The translations under genes were made by a program, and so were the position numbers. A DNA stretch of 21,579 nucleotides. It comes from an uncultured Paracoccaceae bacterium (GTDB lineage Bacteria > Pseudomonadota > Alphaproteobacteria > Rhodobacterales > Rhodobacteraceae). The DNA lies in contig CALFYQ010000368.1 in the NCBI GenBank assembly GCA_937952085.1, forward strand, positions 1 through 21,579, in the 5' to 3' direction. The notes beneath the pieces are model-generated. The model had not been told where the DNA came from and ran no database searches. It saw nothing but the letters and a program-made list of their open reading frames with translations. Each line of letters opens with the position of its first letter. The first letter of the stretch is position 1. Of this stretch, positions 1 to 9,249 are shown piece by piece.

Positions 1-215
1 GCGAGGACGCCTGCCCGCCGCACGCCATTGCGCCCGACAAGCGGCTCGTCCGGGGCGAGACCAAATGGTACGTCGAATTCGACAAGTGCCTGCCCTTCTT
101 CAATGAGACGCAGGGCTGCGCGATCTGCCTCGCGGTCTGCCCCTGGTCCCGCCCCGGCGCGGGCCTCAATCTGGCGGCGAAGCTGGCCCGCCGGCGGGCC
201 CGGTCGGAGGCCTAG
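1..215 (+). CDS. Dicluster 4Fe-4S protein, C-terminal fragment (reductive-dehalogenase-like / epoxyqueuosine-reductase-like)
   Basis: This is a partial gene whose 5' end lies before the window. The first complete codon is at base 3 and the TAG stop is at 213-215. The visible 70 residues hold the end of one cluster motif (DACPPHAI), a lone Cys in FDKCLPFF, and then CAICLAVCPW. Together the last Cys of the first set plus C-x(n)-CxxCxxxCP is the pattern of a bacterial two-[4Fe-4S] ferredoxin domain. The stretch KWYVEFDKC...ETQGCAICLAVCPWSRPG resembles the C-terminal ferredoxin part of reductive-dehalogenase-like and QueG-type corrinoid proteins (recalled family knowledge). The catalytic part is not visible, so the enzyme class is uncertain. 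The short basic tail after the last cluster argues that the protein ends here. A cupin gene follows 13 nt downstream and may be cotranscribed. Confidence 0.7.
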   Translation, partial: EDACPPHAIAPDKRLVRGETKWYVEFDKCLPFFNETQGCAICLAVCPWSRPGAGLNLAAKLARRRARSEA

Positions 216-228
216 AGCGGAGCGGAAG

Positions 229-684
229 ATGAAGACTCCCATCGTCAGCCAGCCGGGAAGCGGGGAGCCGAACGACGCCTTCGGCCTCCACCGATGGTTC
301 CGGGTGAGCGCCGCCTCGACGGGCGGCGCATTCTGCCTATTCGAGGAGGAGATTCCCGAAGGCGCCGGCCCGCCCCTCCACATCCATCACGAGGAGTGGG
401 AGCTTTTCGCCGTCCTCTCAGGGCAGGTGAAGTTCCGTTGCGAGGCGGCGGAGGTGATCGCCGGGCCCGGCTGGTCGGTGGCGATCCCGCCCGGCGCGCG
501 GCACGCGTTCCGTGGCATGGGGCCCGGGGCGGCGCGGGTCGCCGTCACGCTGACGCCGGGCGGCGGCGAGGGGTTCTTCCGCGACGTGGTCGCCGAAGGA
601 CTGCGCCCGCCCACCGACATGGCGCGGATCGTCGAGATCGCGGCGCGCTACGGCCTCGAATTCGTCGGCCCGCCCATCGACTAG
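229..684 (+). CDS. Small single-domain cupin protein
   Basis: A 151-aa protein that is almost entirely one cupin beta-barrel. Cupin motif 1 is seen as PPLHIHHEEWELFAVLSG, with HxH plus Glu as probable metal ligands and the closing Gly. Motif 2 is seen as PPGARHAFRG, with the fourth ligand His. I chose the ATG at 229 because GGAG lies about 7 nt upstream and the cupin fold begins soon after. The same frame is open further upstream, but there it overlaps the preceding ferredoxin-like gene with low-complexity Arg/Ser/Ala residues. Such single cupins serve as dioxygenases, isomerases or sugar/ligand binders, and the substrate cannot be read from the sequence. The position 13 nt behind the Fe-S gene suggests cotranscription. 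Confidence 0.85.
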   Translation: MKTPIVSQPGSGEPNDAFGLHRWFRVSAASTGGAFCLFEEEIPEGAGPPLHIHHEEWELFAVLSGQVKFRCEAAEVIAGPGWSVAIPPGARHAFRGMGPGAARVAVTLTPGGGEGFFRDVVAEGLRPPTDMARIVEIAARYGLEFVGPPID

Positions 685-721
685 GCGAATTGGAAGCGGC
701 TTGTTAACCGGAATGGGCGAT

Positions 722-741
722 GGAGCGGACCAGAGCGCTCC
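722..741 (+). promoter_or_regulatory. Hairpin covering the ribosome-binding site of the histidine kinase gene
   Basis: Bases 722-727 (GGAGCG) are the exact inverted complement of 736-741 (CGCTCC), with an 8-nt loop. The 5' arm contains the only good Shine-Dalgarno candidate (GGAG) for the ATG at 742, and the 3' arm abuts that ATG. Folding in mRNA would hide the ribosome-binding site, so translation may be structure-controlled. The stem is short, and GC-rich DNA yields such stems by chance. Confidence 0.35.
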
Positions 742-2151
742 ATGGTCTCAATCGACACGAAATCCGTCATCCTCGTCGCCGGCGCGACCGTCGGGATCGC
801 GCTCTTTCTGGGGCTGGCGCTGTCGCGCGCCCGGCGCGATGACATCGCCGTCGGTTGGCTGAACGGCGCGAATCTTTGCTACCTCGTCGCGGTGATGGCC
901 CTCATCGCCCGGCCGCCATTGCCGTTCGCGCTGTCGACGATACTGACGATCGTCGGCGCCTATCTCGGGATCACGCTCTCGTTTATCGCGTTTCTTCGCG
1001 CGGAGGATCGGCGCCCGCCCTACAAGGGCCTCCTGCTCGTCGGCGCACTCTCGATCGCGGCTCAATGCATCTTTTCGGAGCTTGTCGTAAGCGAGGCGCC
1101 GCTTGTTCTGACATCGTCCGTCGTCAACAGCGCGGTCACGTTCTGGATGGCGCGAACCGTCTGGCGTCTGCTGCGAAGGCGCGGCCGAGAGATCGCCGTG
1201 CTCGTCAGCCTGCCGTTCGCGGCGATCTGCGGAAGCTATTTCCTTCGGCTGCTATCGCTCGCCTTCCTTCCGCTCGATGTCACGCTGACCCTGACGGTGG
1301 TGATCGTCGCGGTGCTGGCCTGGTCCTCGATCATACTTGCGCTCGGGCTCGTCGCGCTGAGGGAGCGGCAAGCCCAGCGCGCGCTGAAAGGGGCGCTGGC
1401 GCGCGCCGAAGCCGCGTCCGAGGCGAAATCGCGCTTCCTCCACGCGATGAGCCACGAGCTACGCACGCCGCTCAACGCCGTGATGGGGCTGTCCGAGTTG
1501 ATGCGGACCGAGGCGATCGGCGCGATGCCCGACGGCTATCGCCGCTTCTCGCACGAGATTCACCGCAACGGCGCGCGGCTTCTCGAACTCGTTTCAGACC
1601 TTCTGGACATCGCGGACGTGTCGCGCGGCGCGATCCGGCTCGACGAGACGGAAGTGGACCTCCACGCCCTCCTGCGAGAGGTCGGCGCGCGCTACGAGGC
1701 GGCGGCGGCGAAGCGTGGCGTCGCCTATTCGGCGCGCGTCGAGCCCGGCGCGCCGCAGAAGGTCCGCGCGGACGGCGCACGGCTTGGCAACATGCTTTCC
1801 CACCTGGTCGGCAACGCGGTGAAATACGCGCCAGAGAACGGGCGGGTGGCGGTTCGCCTCCGGCGCGGCGCGAATGGCGGCGCGCGGTTCAGCGTGAAGG
1901 ATGACGGGCCCGGCCTCTCGGAAAAGGAAATCGCCGTCGCGCTCGAACTGTTCGGGCGGATCGGCGGCGTGGACGATCCGGCGTCGGGCGCCGGCGTCGG
2001 CCTGACGCTGGCCGCGGAAATCGCCAGGGCGCACGGCTCCCCGCTCCGGATCAAGAGCGGGAAGGGAGCCGGCGCCTCGATCTCCGTCGCCCTGCCCGCG
2101 GCGCGAACCTCGCCCGAGACCGAACCGCTTCAGCCGACGAGGGCGGCGTAG
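742..2151 (+). CDS. Membrane-bound orphan sensor histidine kinase (HisKA + HATPase_c)
   Basis: A 469-aa protein. Residues 1-206 form about seven hydrophobic segments (near 8-28, 43-58, 65-86, 96-116, 120-140, 151-172, 179-206) with no recognisable periplasmic sensor domain. A short linker, RERQAQRALKGALARAEAASEAKS, precedes the dimerisation domain. The H-box SHELRTPLNAV puts the phospho-accepting His at 238. The N-box is LVGNAVKYA (Asn 358), the G1 box DDGPGL is at 387-392, and the G2 box GAGVGL is at 416-421, so the catalytic core is complete. No response regulator is adjacent, so the partner is elsewhere. The 3' end overlaps the convergent serine hydrolase gene by 22 nt. The signal sensed is unknown. 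The 7-TM-like input region suggests a membrane or small-molecule stimulus, which is inference only. Confidence 0.92.
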   Translation: MVSIDTKSVILVAGATVGIALFLGLALSRARRDDIAVGWLNGANLCYLVAVMALIARPPLPFALSTILTIVGAYLGITLSFIAFLRAEDRRPPYKGLLLVGALSIAAQCIFSELVVSEAPLVLTSSVVNSAVTFWMARTVWRLLRRRGREIAVLVSLPFAAICGSYFLRLLSLAFLPLDVTLTLTVVIVAVLAWSSIILALGLVALRERQAQRALKGALARAEAASEAKSRFLHAMSHELRTPLNAVMGLSELMRTEAIGAMPDGYRRFSHEIHRNGARLLELVSDLLDIADVSRGAIRLDETEVDLHALLREVGARYEAAAAKRGVAYSARVEPGAPQKVRADGARLGNMLSHLVGNAVKYAPENGRVAVRLRRGANGGARFSVKDDGPGLSEKEIAVALELFGRIGGVDDPASGAGVGLTLAAEIARAHGSPLRIKSGKGAGASISVALPAARTSPETEPLQPTRAA

Positions 2152-3269
2152 GCCATGGTCTGCAGGTCGTAGCTGGCGCCCGGCCAGTCGAAATTCTGCG
2201 CCATCAGCACCGCGAACATTTCCGAGGCCGGGTCCACCGTGAACCAGGTCTCAGCGGCGCCGGACCAGCCGAACGCGCCCGGCCGGCTCACCATCGTCCC
2301 CGCCGGCAGGCTGACCGCGAAGCCGAGGCCGAAGCCCTGCCCCTCGAGGCCCGGCCCGATCGCACCTGGCGGCGCCTCGATGGCGAGCGGCGCCAGCGGC
2401 GCGACATGGTTCCGCGTGGCGTGCTGGATCACCGCCGGCGCGAGAAGGCGCGGCGCGCCGGCGCCCCGCGCGTCGAGCAGGAGCGCGCGGGCGAATTTGG
2501 CGTAGTCGGCGAGGGTGGAGAAAAGCCCGTGGCCGCCGCGGGCGAAGCCGGGCTCGTCGAACGGGTAGCTCTTCGCGAGATCCTTCGCCGAGATCAGGCC
2601 GCCCGGCCCGCCGCCCTTCACCGGCGGCAGCTTCGCGCCGGCCTCTGCGCCCGGATGATAGGTGGTGGAGCCCATGCCGAGCGGGCCGGTCACCCGCGCG
2701 GCGACGATCTCGCCGAGCGGCTTGCCCTCGACCTCCTCGATGAGCGCGCCGAGGACGTCCGTCGCGACCGAATAGCGCCAGCGCGCCCCCGGCTCGAACT
2801 GGAGCGGGATCGCCGCGATCTTCCTCACGTCGTCGCGGAGCGGCGCCGCGCCATCGGCATGGACCTTCGCGCCGTTCAGCATCGCGCCCGTGGCGTCGGC
2901 GAGGAAGCCGTAGGAAAGGCCGGCCGTGTGGGTGAGGAGGTGCCAGACGGTGATCTTCGTGGAGGCGCGCTGCGGCCCCTTCGCGGTGAAGACGAGCGGC
3001 GCCTCGAATTCCGGCAGCCAGCGGGAGATCGGGTGATAAAGCTGGAGCTTGCCCTCTTCGAGAAGCTGGAGCGCGACGACCGAGACGATCGGCTTCGTCA
3101 TCGAGTAGATGCGAAAGAGCGACGCGGCGACGCCGGTCCGCGCCTCATGAACGATCCCGGAGGAATCGCCCACCGCCCATTCGAGCCTCTCGTAGTCCCC
3201 CGCCGCGACGCGCCCCGCGAGATGCGCGTCGAGCCGGGCGAGCCGGCCCTTGTCGAAGCGCGCGCTCAC
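2130..3269 (-). CDS. Serine hydrolase of the class C beta-lactamase / family VIII esterase fold
   Basis: A 379-aa protein starting at GTG; the GTGA at 3266-3269 overlaps the stop of the upstream flavoprotein gene, implying translational coupling. The nucleophile motif is SMTK (Ser56, Lys59) and the second motif is Y166-S-V (RYSVATD). The third motif position carries GWSG (334-337) rather than KTG or HxG. These motifs fit the beta-lactamase-related serine hydrolase family (Pfam Beta-lactamase, EstB-like). No signal peptide is visible, so a cytoplasmic esterase or amidase is more likely than a penicillin-degrading enzyme. Other members include carboxylesterases and D-aminopeptidase-like proteins, and the substrate cannot be read here. 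The gene is last in the minus-strand set kinase-flavoprotein-hydrolase, and its 3' end overlaps the histidine kinase gene tail to tail. Confidence 0.9.
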   Translation of the reverse strand: MSARFDKGRLARLDAHLAGRVAAGDYERLEWAVGDSSGIVHEARTGVAASLFRIYSMTKPIVSVVALQLLEEGKLQLYHPISRWLPEFEAPLVFTAKGPQRASTKITVWHLLTHTAGLSYGFLADATGAMLNGAKVHADGAAPLRDDVRKIAAIPLQFEPGARWRYSVATDVLGALIEEVEGKPLGEIVAARVTGPLGMGSTTYHPGAEAGAKLPPVKGGGPGGLISAKDLAKSYPFDEPGFARGGHGLFSTLADYAKFARALLLDARGAGAPRLLAPAVIQHATRNHVAPLAPLAIEAPPGAIGPGLEGQGFGLGFAVSLPAGTMVSRPGAFGWSGAAETWFTVDPASEMFAVLMAQNFDWPGASYDLQTMAYAALVG

Positions 3270-4216
3270 GCGGCGAGCCGCGCCTTGGCCGCCGCGTATT
3301 CGGCGGCGAGCCGGTCGACCAGTTCGGCGGTGGTCTGCACCTTGTCGACCACGCCGACGCCCTGGCCGCAGCCCCAGATGTCCCGCCAGGCCTTGGTCGT
3401 GCCGGAGCCGAAGTTCATCTTGGTCACGTCGCCTTCGGGCAGGTTGTCCGGGTCGAGCCCGGCTTTGACGATGCTCTGCCGAAGATAGTTGCCGTGAACC
3501 CCGGTGAAGAGGCTGGAATAGACGATCTGCTCGCCATTCGCCTCGACGATGGCCTGCTTGTAGTCGTCGCTCGCCCGCGCCTCCTCCGTGGCGATGAAGG
3601 GCGAGCCGATATAGGCGAGGTCCGCTCCCATCGCCTGCGCGGCGAGCACCGCGCCCCCGGTGGCGATGGCGCCGGATAGAAGCAGCGGCCCGTCGAACCA
3701 GGCGCGGATCATCGAGACGAGCGCGAAGGGCGAGAGCCGGCCGGCATGGCCGCCCGCGCCCCAGGCCACGGCGATCAGCCCGTCCGCGCCCTTCTCGATC
3801 GCCTTCTTGGCGAAGGCGTCGTTGATGACGTCATGGAGCGTGATGCCGCCGACCGAATGCATCGCGTCGTTCACCTCCTGCCGCGCGCCGAGCGAGGTGA
3901 TGGTGATCGGCACCTTGTATTTCACGCACATCTCGATGTCGTGCATGAGCCGGTCGTTGGAGCGGTGGACGATCTGGTTGATCGCGAAGGGCGCGGCAGG
4001 GCGATCCGGGTGCGCCTGGTTCCAGCGGTCGATCCCCTCCGTGATCTCCTTCAGCCATTCCTCGAGCTGCTCGGCCGGCCGGGCGTTCAGCGCCGGCATC
4101 GAGCCGACGATCCCGGCGCAGCACTGCGCCACGACCAGCTTCGGGTTCGAGATGATGAAGAGCGGGGACCCCACGACGGGAATGCGCAGGGACTGGAGAA
4201 GCGGCGGCAGCGCCAT
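3266..4216 (-). CDS. Nitronate monooxygenase-family FMN flavoprotein
   Basis: A 316-aa TIM-barrel flavoprotein of the NMO / 2-nitropropane dioxygenase-like family. Visible hallmarks are the N-terminal PPLLQSLRIPVVGSPLF strand, WGAGGHAGR at 152-160 (the family's GGHxG segment with the likely catalytic His157), and the phosphate-binding pair SGAIATGGAV (181-190) and MGADLAYIGSPFIATEEA. Length is typical. The family oxidises alkyl nitronates such as propionate-3-nitronate to the carbonyl compound and nitrite, but many members are uncharacterised, and some act as enoyl reductases in fatty-acid or polyketide pathways. GAGGAAAC sits about 8 nt before the ATG at 4216 and supports that start. The stop overlaps the downstream serine hydrolase start by 4 nt. 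A 109-nt gap separates it from the upstream kinase gene, so it may have its own promoter. Confidence 0.9.
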   Translation of the reverse strand: MALPPLLQSLRIPVVGSPLFIISNPKLVVAQCCAGIVGSMPALNARPAEQLEEWLKEITEGIDRWNQAHPDRPAAPFAINQIVHRSNDRLMHDIEMCVKYKVPITITSLGARQEVNDAMHSVGGITLHDVINDAFAKKAIEKGADGLIAVAWGAGGHAGRLSPFALVSMIRAWFDGPLLLSGAIATGGAVLAAQAMGADLAYIGSPFIATEEARASDDYKQAIVEANGEQIVYSSLFTGVHGNYLRQSIVKAGLDPDNLPEGDVTKMNFGSGTTKAWRDIWGCGQGVGVVDKVQTTAELVDRLAAEYAAAKARLAA

Positions 4217-4325
4217 GTCGTTTCCTCGGGTCTCGTTATGCGGGTGGAACGCTAGACCCGGCGCGCCCGGCGCGAAAGGGGCCGCGCGGGGGTGACGCAG
4301 CGTCGGGGCGAAGGGGCGGCCGGCT

Positions 4326-5222
<897 letters not shown>

Positions 5223-5311
5223 CGCGGGCGCTCCGGTTTTCTCGTTCCCCTCCATTTCACGGCCGCGACGCAATGGCTATCCTCCGGTTCCGATGAGCAA
5301 AGGAGCGGCGC

Positions 5312-5932
5312 ATGGCGCGCGGGGCGCATGACGGCCATCTCGGATCGGTCTACGCCGCCAGCGGCGCGGACGAGATCGCGCAAGGCTACGACGCCTGGGC
5401 CGAAAGCTACGAGGCCGACATGGCGAAGGCCGGCTACCGGCACCCGGCGGTCTGCCTCGCGCTCTTGGCGCGGCGCCTGGAGCGGGGCGCGGCGCCGCTC
5501 CTCGACGCGGGCTGCGGCACCGGGCTCCTCGGCGCCTGGCTCGGCCTCGTCAGCTATCCCGTGGTGGACGGGCTCGACCTCTCCGAGGGCATGCTCGCCG
5601 TCGCGGCGCGAAAGGGCTGCTACCGGGCGCTCCACCGGCTCGCCCTCGGCGGCGCCTTGCCCTTCGCCGACGGCGCCTATGCCGGGATCGTCTCCGCCGG
5701 CGTCTTCACCACCGGCCATGTCGGCGCGGAGGCGCTGGATGAACTGGCGCGGATCTGCCGGCCGGGCGGCGCCTTCGTCCTCACCGTCAAGACGCCGATC
5801 TGGGCGGACGGCTTCGCCGATGCGGCCGCGCGCGTCGGCTTCGCGCTCGACGAGGCGACCGAGCCCTATGTCTCGATGCCGGGCGAGGAGGGGACGATCC
5901 CCTCCCTCGCGGCGGTCTTCCGCCGGGGCTGA
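5312..5932 (+). CDS. SAM-dependent methyltransferase, METTL27/WBSCR27-like
   Basis: A 206-aa class I methyltransferase. The N-terminal YDAWAESYEADMAKAGYRHP is typical of the METTL27 (Williams-Beuren region) type. Motif I is LLDAGCGTG (the SAM-binding glycine loop), the acidic residue ending strand 2 is in DGLDLS, and the post-motif region is ALPFADGAYAGIVSAGVFTTGH. A later RICRPGGAFVLTVK corresponds to motif III. Substrates of this group are poorly known and are probably small molecules. AAAGGAG 7-12 nt before the ATG supports the start. The gene sits alone on the plus strand, divergent from one kinase and convergent (9-nt gap) with the DMGDH-like gene, so a role in the same amine metabolism is possible but unproven. 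Confidence 0.88.
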   Translation: MARGAHDGHLGSVYAASGADEIAQGYDAWAESYEADMAKAGYRHPAVCLALLARRLERGAAPLLDAGCGTGLLGAWLGLVSYPVVDGLDLSEGMLAVAARKGCYRALHRLALGGALPFADGAYAGIVSAGVFTTGHVGAEALDELARICRPGGAFVLTVKTPIWADGFADAAARVGFALDEATEPYVSMPGEEGTIPSLAAVFRRG

Positions 5933-5941
5933 TCGCAGGCG

Positions 5942-8377
5942 TCAGGCGCGGACGGCCCTGCCCTCCGGGTCGTAGGGCGGCTCCAGCGTGATCGTGGCCG
6001 GCAGCGTCTCGCCGGCGACGACAAGCTCGTAGCGGCCTGAGAGGAGATAATCCCGGTCAACGCCCGCCGGGTTTCGCACGTAGCCGTAACCGATGGGTTT
6101 CCCGAGCGTGTAGCCGTAGCCGCCCGAGGTGAGGTAGCCCGCCGGCGCGCCGTCCCGGAGGATCGTCTCCCGCCCGACCAGCACCGCCTCCGGGTCGTCC
6201 AGCAGGAAGCCGGCGAGGCGCTTCGTCAGCGGCGCCTCGGCCGCCTTCGCCAGCGCCTCGCGGCCGAGGAAGGGGATGTTCGACTTCATCTTCACCGCCC
6301 AGCCGAGCCCCGCCTCGAAGGGCGTGTCGCCCGGCGTGATGTCCGCCGCCCAGGCCCGATAGGCCTTTTCGAGCCGGAGCGACTCGATGGCGCGGTATCC
6401 GGCGGGGCGGATGTCATGCCCCGCGCCGGCCTCCATCAGCGCGTCATAGACCGCGGCGAGATCGCCGATGGGGACGTGAAGCTCCCAGCCGAGTTCGCCG
6501 ACATAGGTGATGCGGAGCGCGCGAATGGCCCGGTCCGCCACACGAATCTCGCGGACATGGGCGAAGGGGAAGGCGGCGGCGGAGACGTCATCCGTCGTCA
6601 CCGCCGCGAGCACATCGCGCGCCCGCGGCCCCATCAGCGTGAGCGCGCCCCATTCTTCGGTGACGTCCGCGATCCGCGCGTCGCCCTTCAGGTGGTCGGC
6701 GATCCAGCCGAAATCGTGGGTGCGGAACCCGGTGCCGGTGACGAGGTAGTAGCGGTCTTCCGCCAGCCGGGCGACCGTCAAGTCCGCCTCGATCCCGCCC
6801 CGCGAGTTCAGAAGCTGGGTGTAGGCGATCCGCCCCGGCGCCCGCGTCACATCATTGGCGCAGATCCAGGAGAGCGCCTCGGCGGCGCCCGCGCCCGTCA
6901 CCTCGTATTTCGCGAAGGAGGTCTGATCGAAGACCGAGACGGCGCGGCGGGTATGGGCGTGCTCCTCCCCCACCGCGGCGAACCAGTTCTGCCGGCCCAT
7001 CGAATAGACGTCGCGCGCCTCCCTGCCCTCCCGCGCGAACCAGTTCGGACGCTCCCAGCCGAGCTTCGAGCCGAAGACGGCGCCCGCCGCCTTCAGCCGC
7101 CCGTAGAGCGGCGAGACGATGCGCGGCCGGCCGCTCTCGTATTCCTCGTGCGGGAACGCGACGGTGTAATGCTTGCCATAGGCTTCCGCCGTCCGCTCCG
7201 CCACCCAGTTCCGGTCGGCGTGGAGCCCGGAGAAGCGGCGGATGTCCACCGACCAGAGGTCGAGCGGGGCCTCCCCCTTGATCGCCCATTCCGCCAGCAC
7301 CCAGCCCGCGCCGCCGCCGCTGGCGATGCCGAAGGCGTTGAAGCCGGCGCCGACGAACATGTTCGGGCATTCATTGGCGCGGCCGAGGATGAAGTTGCCG
7401 TCGGGCGTGAAGCTTTCCGCGCCGTTGATCATCTGCTTCACGCCGGTCTCGGCGAGAGCCGGCACGCGGGTGATGGCCTGCTCCATGTGCTGGGCGAAAT
7501 GGTCGTAATCGTCTCCGAAGAGGCGGAACTCCCAGTCGTCCGGAACGTCCTCCAGCGTCCAGAGCTGCGGGTTCGGCTCATAGCCGCCCATGACGAGGCC
7601 GCCGACCTCCTCCTTGAAATAGATGCGCCGGTCCGGGTCGCGCAGCGTCGGCGCGTCGGAGGCGAGGCCGGGGATGCGGTCGGTGACGATGTACTGGTGC
7701 TTCACCGGCTGGAGCGGGACGACCACGCCCGCCATCGCGCCGACCTGCCGCGCCCACTGGCCGGCGCAGTTCACCACCATTTCGCAGGCGACGGTTCCTT
7801 CCGTGGTGCGGACGCCGGTGATCCGCGCGCCGTCCCGCTCGAAGCCGGTGACGCGGACGCCCTCGCGGATCTTCGCGCCGTGCATCCGCGCGCCCTTGGC
7901 GAGGCTCTGGGTGATGTCGGCCGGGTTCGCCTGCCCGTCGGTCGGCAGCCATGAGGCGCCTATGAGGTCCGACGTCTCCATCAGCGGCCACATCCGCTTC
8001 ACCTCGTCGGGCCCGATCAGCGCCATCTCCATGCCGAACGACCGCGCCGTGGTGGCGAGGCGCTTGTACTCGGTCCAGCGGTCGGGCGTGGTGGCGAGCC
8101 TGAGGCACCCGGTCATCTTCCAGCCGGTCTCGAGCCCCGTCTCCTCGTCGAGCCGCTTGTAGAGCTCGACCGAATATTTGAGCACCCGCGTGATCGCTGC
8201 GGAGGAGCGGAGCTGCCCGACGAGGCCGGCGGCGTGCCAGGTGGAGCCGGAGCTGAGCTTCCCCTGTTCGAGCAGCAGCACGTCCGCCTTGTGGTCCCGC
8301 GCCAGGTGATAGGCGGTGGAGCAGCCGATGATGCCGCCGCCGATGACGACTACCTGAGCGTGCGAGGGAAGGGTCAT
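5942..8377 (-). CDS. Dimethylglycine/sarcosine dehydrogenase-like FAD oxidoreductase with C-terminal GcvT domain
   Basis: An 811-aa protein with the full DMGDH/sarcosine dehydrogenase layout. The N-terminal DAO-type FAD domain has dinucleotide motif GGGIIG (13-18). SSGSTWHAAGL contains His48, the position that carries covalent FAD in mitochondrial DMGDH. A linker follows, then folate-binding GcvT N and C domains over roughly the last 380 residues (FDQTSFAKYEVTG..., GELGWELHVP, YRAIESLRLEKAYRAW). The family oxidatively demethylates dimethylglycine, sarcosine or related N-methyl amines and passes the one-carbon unit to tetrahydrofolate. ATG at 8377 is chosen because it forms an ATGA overlap with the upstream kinase stop. 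The frame is open 51 codons further upstream, but that part is Arg-rich shadow of the kinase gene. It is the last gene of the transporter operon. The exact substrate is unknown; the linked kinase makes plain dimethylglycine less certain. Confidence 0.92.
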   Translation of the reverse strand: MTLPSHAQVVVIGGGIIGCSTAYHLARDHKADVLLLEQGKLSSGSTWHAAGLVGQLRSSAAITRVLKYSVELYKRLDEETGLETGWKMTGCLRLATTPDRWTEYKRLATTARSFGMEMALIGPDEVKRMWPLMETSDLIGASWLPTDGQANPADITQSLAKGARMHGAKIREGVRVTGFERDGARITGVRTTEGTVACEMVVNCAGQWARQVGAMAGVVVPLQPVKHQYIVTDRIPGLASDAPTLRDPDRRIYFKEEVGGLVMGGYEPNPQLWTLEDVPDDWEFRLFGDDYDHFAQHMEQAITRVPALAETGVKQMINGAESFTPDGNFILGRANECPNMFVGAGFNAFGIASGGGAGWVLAEWAIKGEAPLDLWSVDIRRFSGLHADRNWVAERTAEAYGKHYTVAFPHEEYESGRPRIVSPLYGRLKAAGAVFGSKLGWERPNWFAREGREARDVYSMGRQNWFAAVGEEHAHTRRAVSVFDQTSFAKYEVTGAGAAEALSWICANDVTRAPGRIAYTQLLNSRGGIEADLTVARLAEDRYYLVTGTGFRTHDFGWIADHLKGDARIADVTEEWGALTLMGPRARDVLAAVTTDDVSAAAFPFAHVREIRVADRAIRALRITYVGELGWELHVPIGDLAAVYDALMEAGAGHDIRPAGYRAIESLRLEKAYRAWAADITPGDTPFEAGLGWAVKMKSNIPFLGREALAKAAEAPLTKRLAGFLLDDPEAVLVGRETILRDGAPAGYLTSGGYGYTLGKPIGYGYVRNPAGVDRDYLLSGRYELVVAGETLPATITLEPPYDPEGRAVRA

Positions 8378-9249
8378 GCGATGGCTCCGAATTCCCGCCG
8401 GTAGCGGCCGAGCGCGACCTCCAGCCGCTCGACGTTCTCGGCCGCATAGGCGTCGAAGTCGACGCCTTCGGTGGTGAGGTTCATCTCCGAGACCATCGCC
8501 CACATCGCCTCGCGCACCAGCGCGACGCATTGCATCGCGGCGAAGGCGCGGCGGAAGGCGCGGTCGGGCGCGTGGCCGAGATAGGCGGAGACGAGCCGTT
8601 CCGCCTCGTCCTCCGCCATCTCCACATTGGCGGCGGCGCCGGCGAGATCGAACATCGCGGTGCCGTAGCCGGCATATTCGAAGTCGATCAGCAGGGGCCG
8701 TTCGCCGTCGCCGATGAAATTGGCCGGCAGAAGGTCATGGTGGCCATAGACGATGGGCATCGGAACCTGCGCCGCCTCAAGCTCGGCCGCGAGGGCGAGA
8801 AAGCGGGGCGCATGGCGCGCATGTTTCGAGCCGGCGATCTGCCGGGCGTAGTCCCGGATGATGTGGAAAGGCCAGAAGATGTAGGCGGGGCCGGAAACCT
8901 CGGCCGGCATGCCGGCGTGGAAATCGCGGAGGAGCGCCGCCACGGCCTCGGGCGCCGCGCGCACGTCCTCCGCCGCCCAGGTGCGGCCCTCGACCCAGGC
9001 GGTGACCATCACCCCGGGCGCGGCGTGTTCGACCGCCGGCGCGAGGCCGAGCGCATGGGCGGCGCGGGCCGACATCGCCTCCCGCGCCCGGTCGACGAAG
9101 TGGAACGGATAATCCGCGCCGAAGCGGACGACATGAGCGCCCGCCTCGTCCGTCACCTTCCAGATCTCGTTCGAGAGCCCGCCGGAGAGCGGCTCCGCCG
9201 CCCATGCCCCGCGCCAGCAGGGCAGCGCGCCGATCGCCTCACGCCCCAT
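8374..9249 (-). CDS. APH-superfamily phosphotransferase (choline-kinase-like) of the amine operon
   Basis: A 291-aa kinase-fold protein. The glycine loop is SGGLSNEIWKV (22-32). Catalytic loop GHHDLLPANF gives His170, Asp172 and Asn177, and the metal-binding segment LLIDFEYAGYG gives Asp189. These match choline/aminoglycoside phosphotransferases. It is related in plan to the kinase at 4326-5222 but not a close copy. The ATG at 9249 has a strong purine-rich GGGAGG upstream and overlaps the permease 3' end by 11 nt; the stop overlaps the DMGDH-like start by 4 nt. It is therefore locked between importer and oxidoreductase, which suggests it phosphorylates the imported compound or a breakdown product. 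Antibiotic resistance is unlikely given this context (inference). Confidence 0.9.
   Translation of the reverse strand: MGREAIGALPCWRGAWAAEPLSGGLSNEIWKVTDEAGAHVVRFGADYPFHFVDRAREAMSARAAHALGLAPAVEHAAPGVMVTAWVEGRTWAAEDVRAAPEAVAALLRDFHAGMPAEVSGPAYIFWPFHIIRDYARQIAGSKHARHAPRFLALAAELEAAQVPMPIVYGHHDLLPANFIGDGERPLLIDFEYAGYGTAMFDLAGAAANVEMAEDEAERLVSAYLGHAPDRAFRRAFAAMQCVALVREAMWAMVSEMNLTTEGVDFDAYAAENVERLEVALGRYRREFGAIA

Noticed and set aside
2130..3269. Beta-lactam resistance enzyme
   Set aside because: SxxK and YSV are present, but there is no signal peptide, no KTG motif, and the context is metabolic. A family VIII-like esterase/hydrolase is more likely.
6416..7954. Plus-strand open frame of about 510 codons opposite the DMGDH-like gene
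   Set aside because: It is the antisense shadow of a well-conserved FAD/GcvT protein, Arg/Asp/Gly/Ala-rich and without motifs or a ribosome-binding site.
8378..8530. Upstream extension of the DMGDH-like protein by 51 residues
   Set aside because: The extension is Arg/His-rich, overlaps the kinase gene, and the family begins directly with the FAD-binding strand found just after ATG 8377.
8374..9249. Aminoglycoside resistance gene
   Set aside because: The catalytic motifs are shared by the whole APH/choline kinase superfamily. Overlap with transporter and oxidoreductase genes points to metabolism, and there are no mobile elements nearby.
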